From Pseudomonas sp. GM74 (GTDB lineage: Bacteria; Pseudomonadota; Gammaproteobacteria; Pseudomonadales; Pseudomonadaceae), in NCBI RefSeq assembly GCF_000282455.1, contig NZ_AKJG01000096.1:1-64000 (forward strand): 64,000 nt of DNA, in the 5' to 3' direction. Numbering within the stretch: position 1 is the stretch's first letter; each line of letters starts with the position of its first letter. The position numbers and the translations under genes are program-made. The notes beneath the pieces are model-generated. The model saw only the letters and a program-made list of their open reading frames with translations. It was not told where the DNA came from and did not search any database. Shown piece after piece: positions 8,386-16,496 of the stretch.

Positions 8386-10164
8386 ATGGCTGACTACAAA
8401 GCGCCCCTGCGCGATATGCGCTTCGTCCTCAATGAAGTTTTCGAGGTCGCCAAACTCTGGGCCGAACTGCCTGCACTGGCCGAGACTGTGGATGCAGAAA
8501 CGGTCGAAGCCATCCTGGAAGAAGCCGGCAAAGTCACCAGCAAAAGCATCGCACCGCTGAGCCGTGCCGCTGACGAAGAAGGTTGCCATTGGGCGGACGG
8601 TGCCGTCACCACGCCGGCAGGTTTCCCACAGGCCTATCAGACCTACGCTGAAGGCGGCTGGGTCGGTGTCGGTGGCGATCCGTCCTACGGCGGCATGGGC
8701 ATGCCCAAAGCCGTTTCGGCCCAGGTCGAAGAAATGGTCAACTCCGCCAGCCTGTCGTTCGGCCTGTACCCGATGCTGACCGCCGGCGCTTGCCTGTCGA
8801 TCAACGCCCACGCCAGCGAAGAACTGAAGGCCGCGTACCTGCCGAACATGTACGCCGGCATCTGGGCCGGTTCCATGTGCCTGACCGAGCCGCACGCCGG
8901 TACAGACCTGGGGATCATTCGCACCAAGGCCGAGCCTCAGGCCGACGGTTCCTACAAGGTCAGCGGCACCAAGATCTTCATCACTGGTGGCGAACACGAC
9001 CTGACCGAAAACATCATCCACCTGGTACTGGCCAAGCTGCCGGATGCACCGGCGGGACCGAAAGGCATTTCGCTGTTCCTGGTGCCGAAGTTCATGGTCA
9101 ATGCCGATGGCAGCCTCGGCGCGCGCAACCCGGCGAACTGCGGTTCGATCGAACACAAGATGGGCATCCAGGCGTCCGCGACCTGCGTGATGAACTTCGA
9201 TGAAGCCGTGGGTTATCTGGTCGGCGAGCCGAACAAAGGCCTGGCGGCGATGTTCACCATGATGAACTACGAGCGACTGGGCGTCGGTATCCAGGGCCTG
9301 GCCACGGGCGAGCGCTCGTACCAGAACGCCGTGGAATACGCCCGCGACCGTCTGCAAAGCCGTTCGCCAACGGGTGCGCAGAACAAGGACAAAGTGGCTG
9401 ACCCGATCATCGTCCACCCGGACGTGCGTCGCATGCTGCTGACCATGAAAGCCTCGAACGAAGGGGGCCGTGCGTTCTCCACCTACGTGGCGATGCAACT
9501 GGACACCGCCAAGTTCAGCGAAGATGCAACCACCCGCAAGCGCGCGGAAGACCTGGTGGCGTTGCTGACCCCGGTGGCCAAGGCGTTCCTGACCGACCTC
9601 GGCCTGGAAACCACCGTACACGGCCAGCAAGTCTTTGGCGGCCACGGTTACATCCGTGAATGGGGCCAGGAGCAACTGGTGCGTGATGTGCGCATCACGC
9701 AGATCTACGAAGGCACCAACGGCATTCAGGCGCTGGACCTGGTCGGGCGCAAGATCGTGGGTAGCGGCGGGGCGTTCTACAACCTGTTCGCCGACGAGAT
9801 TCGTCACTTCACGGCGACCGCCAGCGCGGACCTCGCCGAGTTCACCAAGCCACTGAACGACGCCGTGACCACCCTCGATGAGCTGACCGCGTGGCTGCTT
9901 GACCGTGCGAAAACCAATCCGAACGAAATCGGCGCGGCGTCGGTCGAGTATCTGCAAGTGTTTGGTTACACCGCCTACGCCTACATGTGGGCCCTGATGG
10001 CCAAAGCGGCTTTTGGCAAGGAAGCGCAAGACGATTTCTACGCCAGCAAACTGGGCACGGCGCGGTTCTATTTCGCCCGTCTGTTGCCGCGCATTCACTC
10101 GTTGAGCGCGTCGGTGAAGGCCGGTAGTGAATCGTTGTTCCTGCTGGATGCAGGACAATTCTGA
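8386..10164 (+). CDS. Acyl-CoA dehydrogenase, ~600-residue FadE type (third paralogue)
   Basis: The third member of the tandem set, 592 residues, begins MADYKAPLRDMRF and has a GAGG-type ribosome site just upstream of the ATG. It shares CLTEPHAGTDLG, the GTKIFITGGEHD segment and YEGTNGIQALDLVGRK, where the conserved Glu is the expected catalytic base. It differs from the other two in the N-terminal 80 residues and in the C-terminal domain, which suggests another chain length or substrate. It has its own upstream region without an evident PsrA palindrome. The small RNA gene rsmY follows directly after its stop. Confidence 0.92.
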   Translation: MADYKAPLRDMRFVLNEVFEVAKLWAELPALAETVDAETVEAILEEAGKVTSKSIAPLSRAADEEGCHWADGAVTTPAGFPQAYQTYAEGGWVGVGGDPSYGGMGMPKAVSAQVEEMVNSASLSFGLYPMLTAGACLSINAHASEELKAAYLPNMYAGIWAGSMCLTEPHAGTDLGIIRTKAEPQADGSYKVSGTKIFITGGEHDLTENIIHLVLAKLPDAPAGPKGISLFLVPKFMVNADGSLGARNPANCGSIEHKMGIQASATCVMNFDEAVGYLVGEPNKGLAAMFTMMNYERLGVGIQGLATGERSYQNAVEYARDRLQSRSPTGAQNKDKVADPIIVHPDVRRMLLTMKASNEGGRAFSTYVAMQLDTAKFSEDATTRKRAEDLVALLTPVAKAFLTDLGLETTVHGQQVFGGHGYIREWGQEQLVRDVRITQIYEGTNGIQALDLVGRKIVGSGGAFYNLFADEIRHFTATASADLAEFTKPLNDAVTTLDELTAWLLDRAKTNPNEIGAASVEYLQVFGYTAYAYMWALMAKAAFGKEAQDDFYASKLGTARFYFARLLPRIHSLSASVKAGSESLFLLDAGQF

Positions 10165-10177
10165 GGAAGTAGTATTT

Positions 10178-10195
10178 TGTAAGCATTCTCTTACA
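10178..10195 (+). promoter_or_regulatory. GacA upstream activating sequence
   Basis: TGTAAG-CATTCT-CTTACA is a perfect match to the 18-bp palindrome that the response regulator GacA recognises in front of rsm small RNA genes (TGTAAG-N6-CTTACA). It lies about 55 bases before the predicted -10 box TAATCT at 10240-10245, the usual distance. Confidence 0.95.
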
Positions 10196-10250
10196 TAACG
10201 TGCTGCTGTTCTCCCATAGATGCAAATTGGATCCAGAGCTAATCTACTTC

Positions 10251-10370
10251 ACATGGACGTAGCGCAGGAAGCGCAAAGCAACAACAGGGACACGTAGGAT
10301 TCTGCCAGGACGGCGGAGTGAAATGGATGTCAGGGAAACAGTCTGCAAAGCCCCGCTTCGGCGGGGTTTT
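10251..10370 (+). ncRNA. rsmY: RsmY-type small RNA, sequesters RsmA/RsmE
   Basis: The region has no open frame but carries eight GGA motifs in about 80 bases (10255, 10267, 10288, 10297, 10308, 10315, 10325 and 10334), several in loops of small hairpins such as GCGC-AGGAA-GCGC at 10262-10274 and GCC-AGGAC-GGC at 10304-10314. This is the signature of Rsm/Csr decoy RNAs, which bind RsmA/RsmE and free target mRNAs of secondary metabolism and biofilm genes. A perfect GacA site lies upstream and a terminator ends it at about 120 nt, the size of RsmY. A LysR gene next door also fits rsmY in P. aeruginosa. RsmX is the less likely alternative. The 5' end is inferred from the -10 box. Confidence 0.9.
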
Positions 10371-10372
10371 CT
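10348..10372 (+). terminator. Terminator of rsmY
   Basis: CCCCGC-TTCG-GCGGGG (10351-10366) with a stable UUCG tetraloop is followed by TTTTCTTTT. The A-rich upstream side allows it also to act on the convergent LysR gene from the other strand. Confidence 0.93.
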
Positions 10373-10391
10373 TTTGCCCGAAGAAAAGTTT

Positions 10392-11321
10392 CTAGCTCAG
10401 CCCGTCCAGGGCCTGCGGGCTGTTCAAACGTTCAGCCGGGCCATTTATCACTTCTTCCAGCAATGTCCGCAGCAAGGCCAGCGAGGTCTGCTGCCGTTGC
10501 ACATCCCGACACACCAAGCCGACTTTCAGCGGCACTCGGGGTTCGCTCAGGGGTTTCCACAGCAGTTCGTGGTTGCCATGGGTCTTTTGCGAGCGTCCGG
10601 GCAGCACCGTCGCCAGGCGCGTGTGGGGCAGGCTGTCGAGGATGCCGGCCATGTTGTTCAATTCGGCTTGCACCTGTGGACGACGTCCCAGGCTTGTCAG
10701 CTGTGCCTGCCAGATCTGTCTGATCTGAAATTCCTCGCCCAGCAGCAACATCGGCAGTTCGGCGGCCTGACTCATGGATACTTTCTTGAATTCACGCAGT
10801 GGGTGCTCTGCCGGGATGACCAGGGTCAGTTCATCTTCGTACAGCATCACGCCATGCAAACCGGGCTGGCGGGGCGGCAGGTAGCTGATGCCGATATCGA
10901 GAGAACCGTTGAGCAGTCGCCGCTCGATTTCCAGGCCGGTCAGTTCATAGATCTGCACCACCAGATGCGGCTGCGCCTTGCGCACGCGTTCGAGCATCTG
11001 TGGAACGAGGCTGGTATGCACGGTCTGCAACACACCAATGGCCAAGGTGCGCAGCGCCTGACCCTTGAAGTTGCCGAGCGCTTCCCGTGCCCGTTGCAGA
11101 CCATCGAGCAAAGGCAGGGCGTGGTTGTACAGCGTATGGGCCGCGAGGGTCGGCAACAGGCGTTTGCTGCTGCGCTCGAACAGGCTCACATCAAGGTTTT
11201 GTTCAAGCTGGCGGATCTGCTGGGACAGCGCTGGCTGGGAGATGGACAGGCGCTCGGCGGCCCGGCCCACGTGACCTTCTTCATAGACCGCGACGAAATA
11301 ACGCAGTTGCTTGAAATCCAT
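10392..11321 (-). CDS. LysR-family transcriptional regulator
   Basis: A 309-residue regulator with a winged HTH at residues 1-60 (FKQLRYFVAVYEEG, then RLSISQPALSQQIRQLE), followed by a substrate-binding domain to the C-terminus. It faces away from the aminotransferase gene at 11491, with about 170 bases between the starts, the usual layout when a LysR protein controls its neighbour. Its inducer is not known. It ends close to the rsmY terminator; a regulator in the same position near rsmY occurs in P. aeruginosa (PA0528), from memory. It may belong to the CatR/BenM-like subgroup, but this is uncertain. Confidence 0.9.
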   Translation of the reverse strand: MDFKQLRYFVAVYEEGHVGRAAERLSISQPALSQQIRQLEQNLDVSLFERSSKRLLPTLAAHTLYNHALPLLDGLQRAREALGNFKGQALRTLAIGVLQTVHTSLVPQMLERVRKAQPHLVVQIYELTGLEIERRLLNGSLDIGISYLPPRQPGLHGVMLYEDELTLVIPAEHPLREFKKVSMSQAAELPMLLLGEEFQIRQIWQAQLTSLGRRPQVQAELNNMAGILDSLPHTRLATVLPGRSQKTHGNHELLWKPLSEPRVPLKVGLVCRDVQRQQTSLALLRTLLEEVINGPAERLNSPQALDGLS

Positions 11322-11490
11322 AAGTATTGCTTATCGAAAATGCTGGGAAATCGAAATGGCTGAACGCCTCGCCTGAGCCTAGTCTAACCGCATTCACAGG
11401 GCTTACAGGGCCACAGAGCGCGATGAATACCCTTTGCTTCGATGGTGTTTACATAGGTAAGGCAAAAAACCTCAAAAGAGGTTGTTTCAG

Positions 11491-12774
11491 ATGAATCTGT
11501 TCAGTCTGCGCCGCAGTCCTCCCAGTCTTGATGATCTGGTCATGGACGCCTCCCTGTCATCCCAAGGCGTAAACCTTTCCAGCGAGTACTTGATGCCCAG
11601 TGTCGAGCGGCCGAAACAATTGTTTGTGCGTGGCCAGGGTTCATGGTTGTGGGACAGCGATGACCGTGCGTACCTGGATTTTTCCCAGGGCGGTGGGGCC
11701 AACAGCCTCGGTCATAGCCCTTCGGTACTGGTCAACGCAATTACTGCCCAGGCTCAGTCACTGATCAATCCGGGCTTCGGCCTGCATAACCGCGGTATGC
11801 TCAGCCTCGCCGAACACCTATGTGCCAGCACCGGCAGTGATCAGGCCTGTCTGCTCAATACCGGCAGCGAAGCCTGCGAGGCAGCGATAAAGCTGGCACG
11901 CAAATGGGGTCAACGGCATCGCGGCGGTGCGTCGCGAATCATTGTGGCCAACAACGGATGCCATGGCCGGAGCCTGGGGACGATTTCGGCGTCGGACAGT
12001 TCGACATTGATCAACCGATTCGAGCCGCAACTGCCAGGCTTCAGTCGTGTTCCGTTCAATGACCTGCCAGCGTTGCATGCGGCCGTGGATGAACGGACCG
12101 TAGCGATCATGCTCGAGCCGATCCAGAGTGAAGCCGGCGTGATCCCGGCCACCGCGCACTACCTCAAGGGCGTCGAACGCTTGTGCCGTGAACTTGGCAT
12201 TTTGCTGATCCTTGATGAAGTGCAAACCGGCATCGGCCGTTGTGGCACCTTGCTCGCGGAACAGTCCTGCGGCGTCACGGCGGATATCGTCGTGCTCGGC
12301 AAAGGCTTGGGCGGCGGCGTGCCATTGGCCGCGCTGCTGGCGCGGGGCAAGGCTTGCTGTTTCGACATTGGCGAGGTGACAGGCAGTCATCACGGTAATG
12401 CGTTGATGACCGCAGCGGGACTTACGGTGCTCGATACCGTGCAGGACAAGGCTTTCCTCAAACACATCTCAGAGGCCGGTCAGCATCTGCGTGAAGGATT
12501 GGCGCGTCTGGCCCATCGTTACGGCCACGGCGAGTTGCGCGGACAAGGGCTGCTTTGGGGGCTGACGCTGTCGGACGATTCCGCCGACGCTGTGGTCAAG
12601 GCCGCGCTGTACGAAGGCCTGCTACTCAACGCCCCGCAACCCGACTGCCTGCGCTTTACCCCTGCGCTCAATGTCAGCATCGCCAACATCGACGAAATGC
12701 TCCTGCGCTTGGCGCGCGCCTTCTCCCGAGTACGCACCGCGCAATTGCAGTGCCGCAAAGGGATTGCCGTCTGA
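11491..12774 (+). CDS. Class-III PLP-dependent aminotransferase
   Basis: The 427-residue protein resembles acetylornithine, 4-aminobutyrate and related omega-aminotransferases. It has the GSEACEAAIKLAR phosphate-binding segment (about residues 127-139), the acidic PLP motif LILDEVQTGIGR near residue 240, and VLGKGLGGGVPLA near residue 270 with the Schiff-base lysine. A frame-extending TTG at 11482 exists, but AAGAGG at 11476-11481 is well spaced for the ATG at 11491. The substrate cannot be read; candidates are acetylornithine, diamines or an omega-amino acid. The divergent LysR gene is its likely regulator. A matching gene lies near the LysR gene in P. aeruginosa (PA0530). Confidence 0.9.
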   Translation: MNLFSLRRSPPSLDDLVMDASLSSQGVNLSSEYLMPSVERPKQLFVRGQGSWLWDSDDRAYLDFSQGGGANSLGHSPSVLVNAITAQAQSLINPGFGLHNRGMLSLAEHLCASTGSDQACLLNTGSEACEAAIKLARKWGQRHRGGASRIIVANNGCHGRSLGTISASDSSTLINRFEPQLPGFSRVPFNDLPALHAAVDERTVAIMLEPIQSEAGVIPATAHYLKGVERLCRELGILLILDEVQTGIGRCGTLLAEQSCGVTADIVVLGKGLGGGVPLAALLARGKACCFDIGEVTGSHHGNALMTAAGLTVLDTVQDKAFLKHISEAGQHLREGLARLAHRYGHGELRGQGLLWGLTLSDDSADAVVKAALYEGLLLNAPQPDCLRFTPALNVSIANIDEMLLRLARAFSRVRTAQLQCRKGIAV

Positions 12775-12821
12775 TCCGACGCGCCCTGCACGCATTCCCG
12801 AACCGTCTCGCGGTAATACGC

Positions 12822-12861
12822 ACGCCTCACGCCCGATATTTTTGGCGTGGGGCGTTTTTTT
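12822..12861 (+). terminator. Terminator after the aminotransferase gene
   Basis: CGCCTCACGCC (12823-12833) pairs with GGCGTGGGGCG (12844-12854) with one T-G pair, and is followed by seven T. Confidence 0.9.
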
Positions 12862-12979
12862 GTCTACGAAATTCAACGAAGGGGCGGAGCTTGGGAGTAG
12901 AGTGACTGAACCCTGACAAGCGGCACAGGTCGATTAGCTGTAGGGCTCGAACGAGTCCACCCCAATCAGGAGCTGCCCC

Positions 12980-13138
12980 ATGGACTTTATTCGCATCATC
13001 ATCGCCATCCTGTTGCCGCCACTGGGTGTGTTTCTGCAAGTAGGATTCGGCGGGGCGTTCTGGCTGAACATTCTGCTGACGTTGTGCGGTTACATTCCTG
13101 GGATCGTGCATGCGGTTTACATCATCGCCAAGCGCTGA
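12980..13138 (+). CDS. Pmp3/YqaE family small membrane protein
   Basis: A 52-residue protein starting ATG at 12980 after CAGGAG (12967-12972). It consists of two hydrophobic helices: IRIIIAILLPPLGVFLQVG and FWLNILLTLCGYIPGIVHA, ending with a basic tail IIAKR. LLPPLGVFL and GYIPGIVHA are the family hallmarks. Pmp3/YqaE proteins are plasma-membrane proteolipids linked to membrane potential and salt or cold stress in yeast and plants; the role in Pseudomonas is not settled. It stands alone between a terminator and a REP pair. Confidence 0.92.
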   Translation: MDFIRIIIAILLPPLGVFLQVGFGGAFWLNILLTLCGYIPGIVHAVYIIAKR

Positions 13139-13159
13139 GTTTTTGCGGCGCTGGATAGA

Positions 13160-13259
13160 TCGCTTTCGCGAGCAAGCCCGCTCCCACAGTTTCTGTGGCG
13201 TGCACAAATCCTGTGGGAGCGGCGGTGCGGCGATCCGACTTGCCCGCGAAGGGGACGCC
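13160..13259. repeat. REP pair (facing REP units)
   Basis: The left unit contains CGCGAGCAAGCCCGCTCCCA and the right unit CTGTGGGAGCGG followed by a CTTGCCCGCGAAGG tail, so two diverged REP units face each other around about 20 bases. The same unit recurs at 17298, 23721, 41281, 58059 and 62288. It lies after the Pmp3 gene and just behind the stop of the S9 peptidase gene. Confidence 0.85.
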
Positions 13260-13284
13260 ACCGTTTCGGCAATGAGCGCGGGCT

Positions 13285-15111
13285 TCAGTCCACTGAATCC
13301 ATGACCCGCCGATAAAACAACCACTCCTGCTCCAGCGCATGGGCCTGGTTACCGGCCTTGCGAAAGCCATGGCGTTCGTCCGCGTAGTAATGCGCTTCGA
13401 CCAGGATGCCGTTGTTCTGCAGGGCCTCGACCATGTCGCGGGTCTGCTGCGGGACGACCACGGCATCCAGTTCTCCTTGAAAGAAGATCATCGGCACGCG
13501 GATGTTGCCGGCATGCAGCAGTGGTGTGCGGGCGGCGTAACGTTCGGCATCCAGTTGCGGATCGCCGATCAGCCAGTCCAGATAATCGCCCTCGAACTTG
13601 TGGGTCGCCCGGCCCAATGCGACGGGATCGCTAACGCCATAAAGGCTCGCCCCGGCCCGGAAAACGTTGTGGAAGGCCAGCGCGCACAATGTGGTGTAGC
13701 CGCCGGCACTGCCGCCGCGGATGAACGCTTTGTCGCCATCGATCAAGCCACGCTCGGCGAGATGGCTGACCACCGCGCAAGCGTCTTCGACATCTACATC
13801 TCCCCAACTCAGATGCAGAGCCTGGCGATAGGCCCGGCCATAACCGCTGCTGCCGCGATAGTTGAGGTCGGCCACGGCGAAACCCCGCTGTGCCCAGTAC
13901 TGGATACGCGGATCGAGCATCGGGTAGCACGCCGATGTCGGGCCACCATGGACGAACACCACCAATGGCGGTTTCGTCTCGCCGGTCATCGCCGGGTAGA
14001 AAAAGCCGTGTGCTTCGCCTGAGCCACTTGGGTAGCGCAAGGTTTGCGGGCGGCTGATTTGTTCGGCGGGCAAAGGGGCAACGCCGCCGGCCAGCACCTT
14101 TACTTGTCGAGAAAGGCGATCGACAGCAATGACGGCGGTTGAACTGACGGGCGACGCCGCGATGCAATAGATGAACTGTTCATCCACGGCGAGATGGCGA
14201 AAGCGGCTGTAGTCGCCGGCGAAGTCGGCGCTGGAATCACCGACTATGCCCAATCGGCCAAATCCGCCCTCGGTCCAACTGGCCAGATAACTGTCGTCGC
14301 TCAGCGGCAACCAGGTGCTGCCGCCGAGTTGCCACGGCGCGGGGCCATGGTCGGCGCTGGCACTTGGCATTGGGCTCAAGCCTTTTCCAGATTCTTTCCA
14401 TGGCTGCCAGTAACCTGCGCGATCCGTCAGGCAATACAAGCGACCGCTGACATCAAACCGCGGTTGTTGCACAGACTCTTGAACGCCGTCGCCCGCCACA
14501 CAACGAGCCTCGGCAAACCCGCCGTTGGCGAGGCGTTCGGCAACCATCAAGCGGGTTGCTGTCCATGGCTGATCCGGGCGACTCCATTCGATCCAGGCCA
14601 GGCGTCGGGCATCAGGGCTCAGCGTCGGTGCCGTGTAGAAATCGGCACCTTCGGTCAGCAGGTGGCGTGCGCCATTCACAAGATCGATCGCCACCAGTCG
14701 GTGTTGGTCGCGATGCTCCTCGACCGCCAGCACTTGCCCGTTGGCGAACTGCAGATCGCCATAACGGCACGCACCGGACGTCAGCCTTTCGGGTGCTTCG
14801 TCTTGCAGTGACTGCCGATACAACTGCTGGTCTGCCTCGTTGACGAAAACAATGCCGTCGTCCGTCAGACAAAACGCGCCGCCGCCATATTCGTACACCC
14901 GACTGCGCACGCTGAACCCCGGTGGTGTCAGGCATTTCACTGCACCATCTCGCCAATGCCAGATCCGGCACGCCGCGTCTTCGGGGCGGTACTCGTTCCA
15001 GAACAGGCCCTGCCGCCCGACCTGCAATTCGGCAAAGTCGATACCGGCGGCCACGGCTTTGGCAGCGCTGAAAGGTTCAGCTTTTGGCGATGAGGCGTGA
15101 GTTTCGTTCAT
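13285..15111 (-). CDS. S9-family (prolyl oligopeptidase) peptidase of the PQQ cluster
   Basis: This 608-residue protein has an N-terminal beta-propeller region and a C-terminal alpha/beta hydrolase domain. The nucleophile is in GGSAGGY near residue 460, the Asp in GELDAVVV and the His in DERHGFRK close to the end, the order expected for S9 peptidases. There is no signal peptide. It starts 35 bases inside the end of pqqE on the same strand, so the two are probably co-translated. An equivalent peptidase ends the pqq cluster of P. aeruginosa (called pqqH) and of P. fluorescens (called pqqM). It may help process PqqA, but this is not shown by sequence. Confidence 0.9.
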   Translation of the reverse strand: MNETHASSPKAEPFSAAKAVAAGIDFAELQVGRQGLFWNEYRPEDAACRIWHWRDGAVKCLTPPGFSVRSRVYEYGGGAFCLTDDGIVFVNEADQQLYRQSLQDEAPERLTSGACRYGDLQFANGQVLAVEEHRDQHRLVAIDLVNGARHLLTEGADFYTAPTLSPDARRLAWIEWSRPDQPWTATRLMVAERLANGGFAEARCVAGDGVQESVQQPRFDVSGRLYCLTDRAGYWQPWKESGKGLSPMPSASADHGPAPWQLGGSTWLPLSDDSYLASWTEGGFGRLGIVGDSSADFAGDYSRFRHLAVDEQFIYCIAASPVSSTAVIAVDRLSRQVKVLAGGVAPLPAEQISRPQTLRYPSGSGEAHGFFYPAMTGETKPPLVVFVHGGPTSACYPMLDPRIQYWAQRGFAVADLNYRGSSGYGRAYRQALHLSWGDVDVEDACAVVSHLAERGLIDGDKAFIRGGSAGGYTTLCALAFHNVFRAGASLYGVSDPVALGRATHKFEGDYLDWLIGDPQLDAERYAARTPLLHAGNIRVPMIFFQGELDAVVVPQQTRDMVEALQNNGILVEAHYYADERHGFRKAGNQAHALEQEWLFYRRVMDSVD

Positions 15112-16249
15112 TGCGAAAGGCCAGTTGGTCGATGGTCTGGGTCGCGTGTTCGGCTTCTTCGCGAGCCTTGAGGATCACGCCGTGTTGTGGCGACTTGCTG
15201 CACACCGGGTCGGCGTTGCTGGCATCACCGGTGAGCATGAACGCCTGGCAGCGGCAGCCGCCGAAGTCCTTTTCTTTCTCGTCACAGGAGCGGCACGGCT
15301 CGGGCATCCAGTCATAACCGCGAAAGCGATTGAAGCCGAACGAGTCGTACCAGATGTGCTGCATGCTGTGGTCGCGCACGTTGGGAAACTGCACCGGCAG
15401 CTGTCGGGCACCGTGACAGGGCAGGGCGGTTCCGTCTGGCGTGACTGTCAGAAAAATACTGCCCCAGCCATTCATGCAGGCTTTCGGGCGTTCTTCGTAA
15501 TAGTCCGGGGTGACGAAAATCAGCTTGCACGGATGCCCTTCGGCTTCCAGTCTGGCGCGGTATTCATTGGTGATGCGTTCGGCGCGCACCAGTTGCTCCT
15601 GGGTCGGCAATAGCCCGACGCGATTGAGCTGCGCCCAACCGTAGAACTGGCACGTGGCGAGCTCGACGAAGTCCGCTTCCAGTGCGATGCACAGCTCGAT
15701 GATGCGGTCGATCTGGTCGATGTTGTGCCGATGGGTGACGAAGTTCAGCACCATCGGATAACCATGGGCCTTCACCGCCCGGGCCATTTCCAGTTTCTGC
15801 GCAAAGGCCTTTTTCGAGCCGGCCAGCAGGTTGTTCACCTGCTCGTCGCTGGCCTGGAAACTGATCTGGATGTGATCGAGACCGGCCTTCTTGAAGTCGC
15901 TGATTTTCTGCTCGGTCAGGCCGATGCCGGAGGTGATCAGGTTGGTGTAGAAACCCAGTTTGCGGGCTTCGGTAATCAGCTCGGCGAGGTCCTGGCGCAC
16001 CAGCGGTTCACCACCGGAAAAGCCCAGTTGCGCCGCGCCCATTTCCCGCGCTTCGCGAAATACCTTGATCCACTGTTCGGTGCTCAGCTCTTTGCCCTGT
16101 TCGGCGAAATCCAGCGGATTGGAGCAGTACGGGCATTGCAGCGGGCAGCGATAGGTCAGCTCGGCGAGCAGCCACAGCGGCAGGCCGACTTCCGGTTTGG
16201 GCGGCACTTGCACTGATGAATCAGGCAAGTTCGATCCAGTGCTGCGCAC
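15077..16249 (-). CDS. pqqE: PqqA peptide cyclase PqqE (radical SAM)
   Basis: PqqE uses a radical SAM [4Fe-4S] cluster to join the Glu and Tyr side chains of PqqA, the first step of PQQ formation. The CX3CX2C motif is seen in RCPLQCPYCSNP near residue 35. The C-terminal SPASM-type region has a further set of cysteines (ALPCHGARQ, EPCRSCDEK, GGCRCQAF, PVCSKS) for auxiliary clusters. The chosen GTG start at 16249 has a perfect GGAGG at 16256-16260 and gives 390 residues; a GTG at 16213 would give 378, closer to some homologues. The start lies inside pqqD, so the two genes overlap by 29 bases. Confidence 0.96.
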   Translation of the reverse strand: MRSTGSNLPDSSVQVPPKPEVGLPLWLLAELTYRCPLQCPYCSNPLDFAEQGKELSTEQWIKVFREAREMGAAQLGFSGGEPLVRQDLAELITEARKLGFYTNLITSGIGLTEQKISDFKKAGLDHIQISFQASDEQVNNLLAGSKKAFAQKLEMARAVKAHGYPMVLNFVTHRHNIDQIDRIIELCIALEADFVELATCQFYGWAQLNRVGLLPTQEQLVRAERITNEYRARLEAEGHPCKLIFVTPDYYEERPKACMNGWGSIFLTVTPDGTALPCHGARQLPVQFPNVRDHSMQHIWYDSFGFNRFRGYDWMPEPCRSCDEKEKDFGGCRCQAFMLTGDASNADPVCSKSPQHGVILKAREEAEHATQTIDQLAFRNERNSRLIAKS

Positions 16250-16496
16250 GGGCTACCTCCATGAATTGCTCGATGTCGTCACCAAGCTCGGGTACGCCGG
16301 GGAACTGTTGGTCGAGTTCGGCGATGATCGCCGCGACATCCCGTTCACCGTCAATCAAGCCACCGATCAGTGCGGCACTTTCGTTGAGCTTGATCATGCC
16401 TTCCGGGTACAGCAGCACATGGCCTTTCTGCGCCGGTTCGTACTGAAAGCGGTAGCCGGGACGCCAGGTCGGGGTCTTGCTGCGATCGAAACTCAT
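16221..16496 (-). CDS. pqqD: PqqA chaperone PqqD
   Basis: PqqD is a small protein that binds the PqqA peptide and presents it to PqqE. The 91-residue product starts MSFDRSKTPTWRPGYRF, with YPEGMIKLNESA in the middle, both typical of the family. The frame is open further upstream to 16595, but the ATG at 16496 overlaps the pqqC stop by 4 bases and gives the normal length. It overlaps pqqE by 29 bases at its end. All three proteins are probably made in step from one mRNA. Confidence 0.95.
   Translation of the reverse strand: MSFDRSKTPTWRPGYRFQYEPAQKGHVLLYPEGMIKLNESAALIGGLIDGERDVAAIIAELDQQFPGVPELGDDIEQFMEVARAQHWIELA

Noticed and set aside
13160..13259. Repeated palindromes that might be read as CRISPR repeats
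   Set aside because: The units occur singly or in facing pairs scattered over 50 kb, without regular spacing or spacers, and no cas gene is present. They are REP sequences.
16213..16249. GTG at 16213 as the pqqE start
   Set aside because: It gives a length closer to some homologues but has no ribosome site, while GTG 16249 has a perfect GGAGG six bases upstream. It remains possible.
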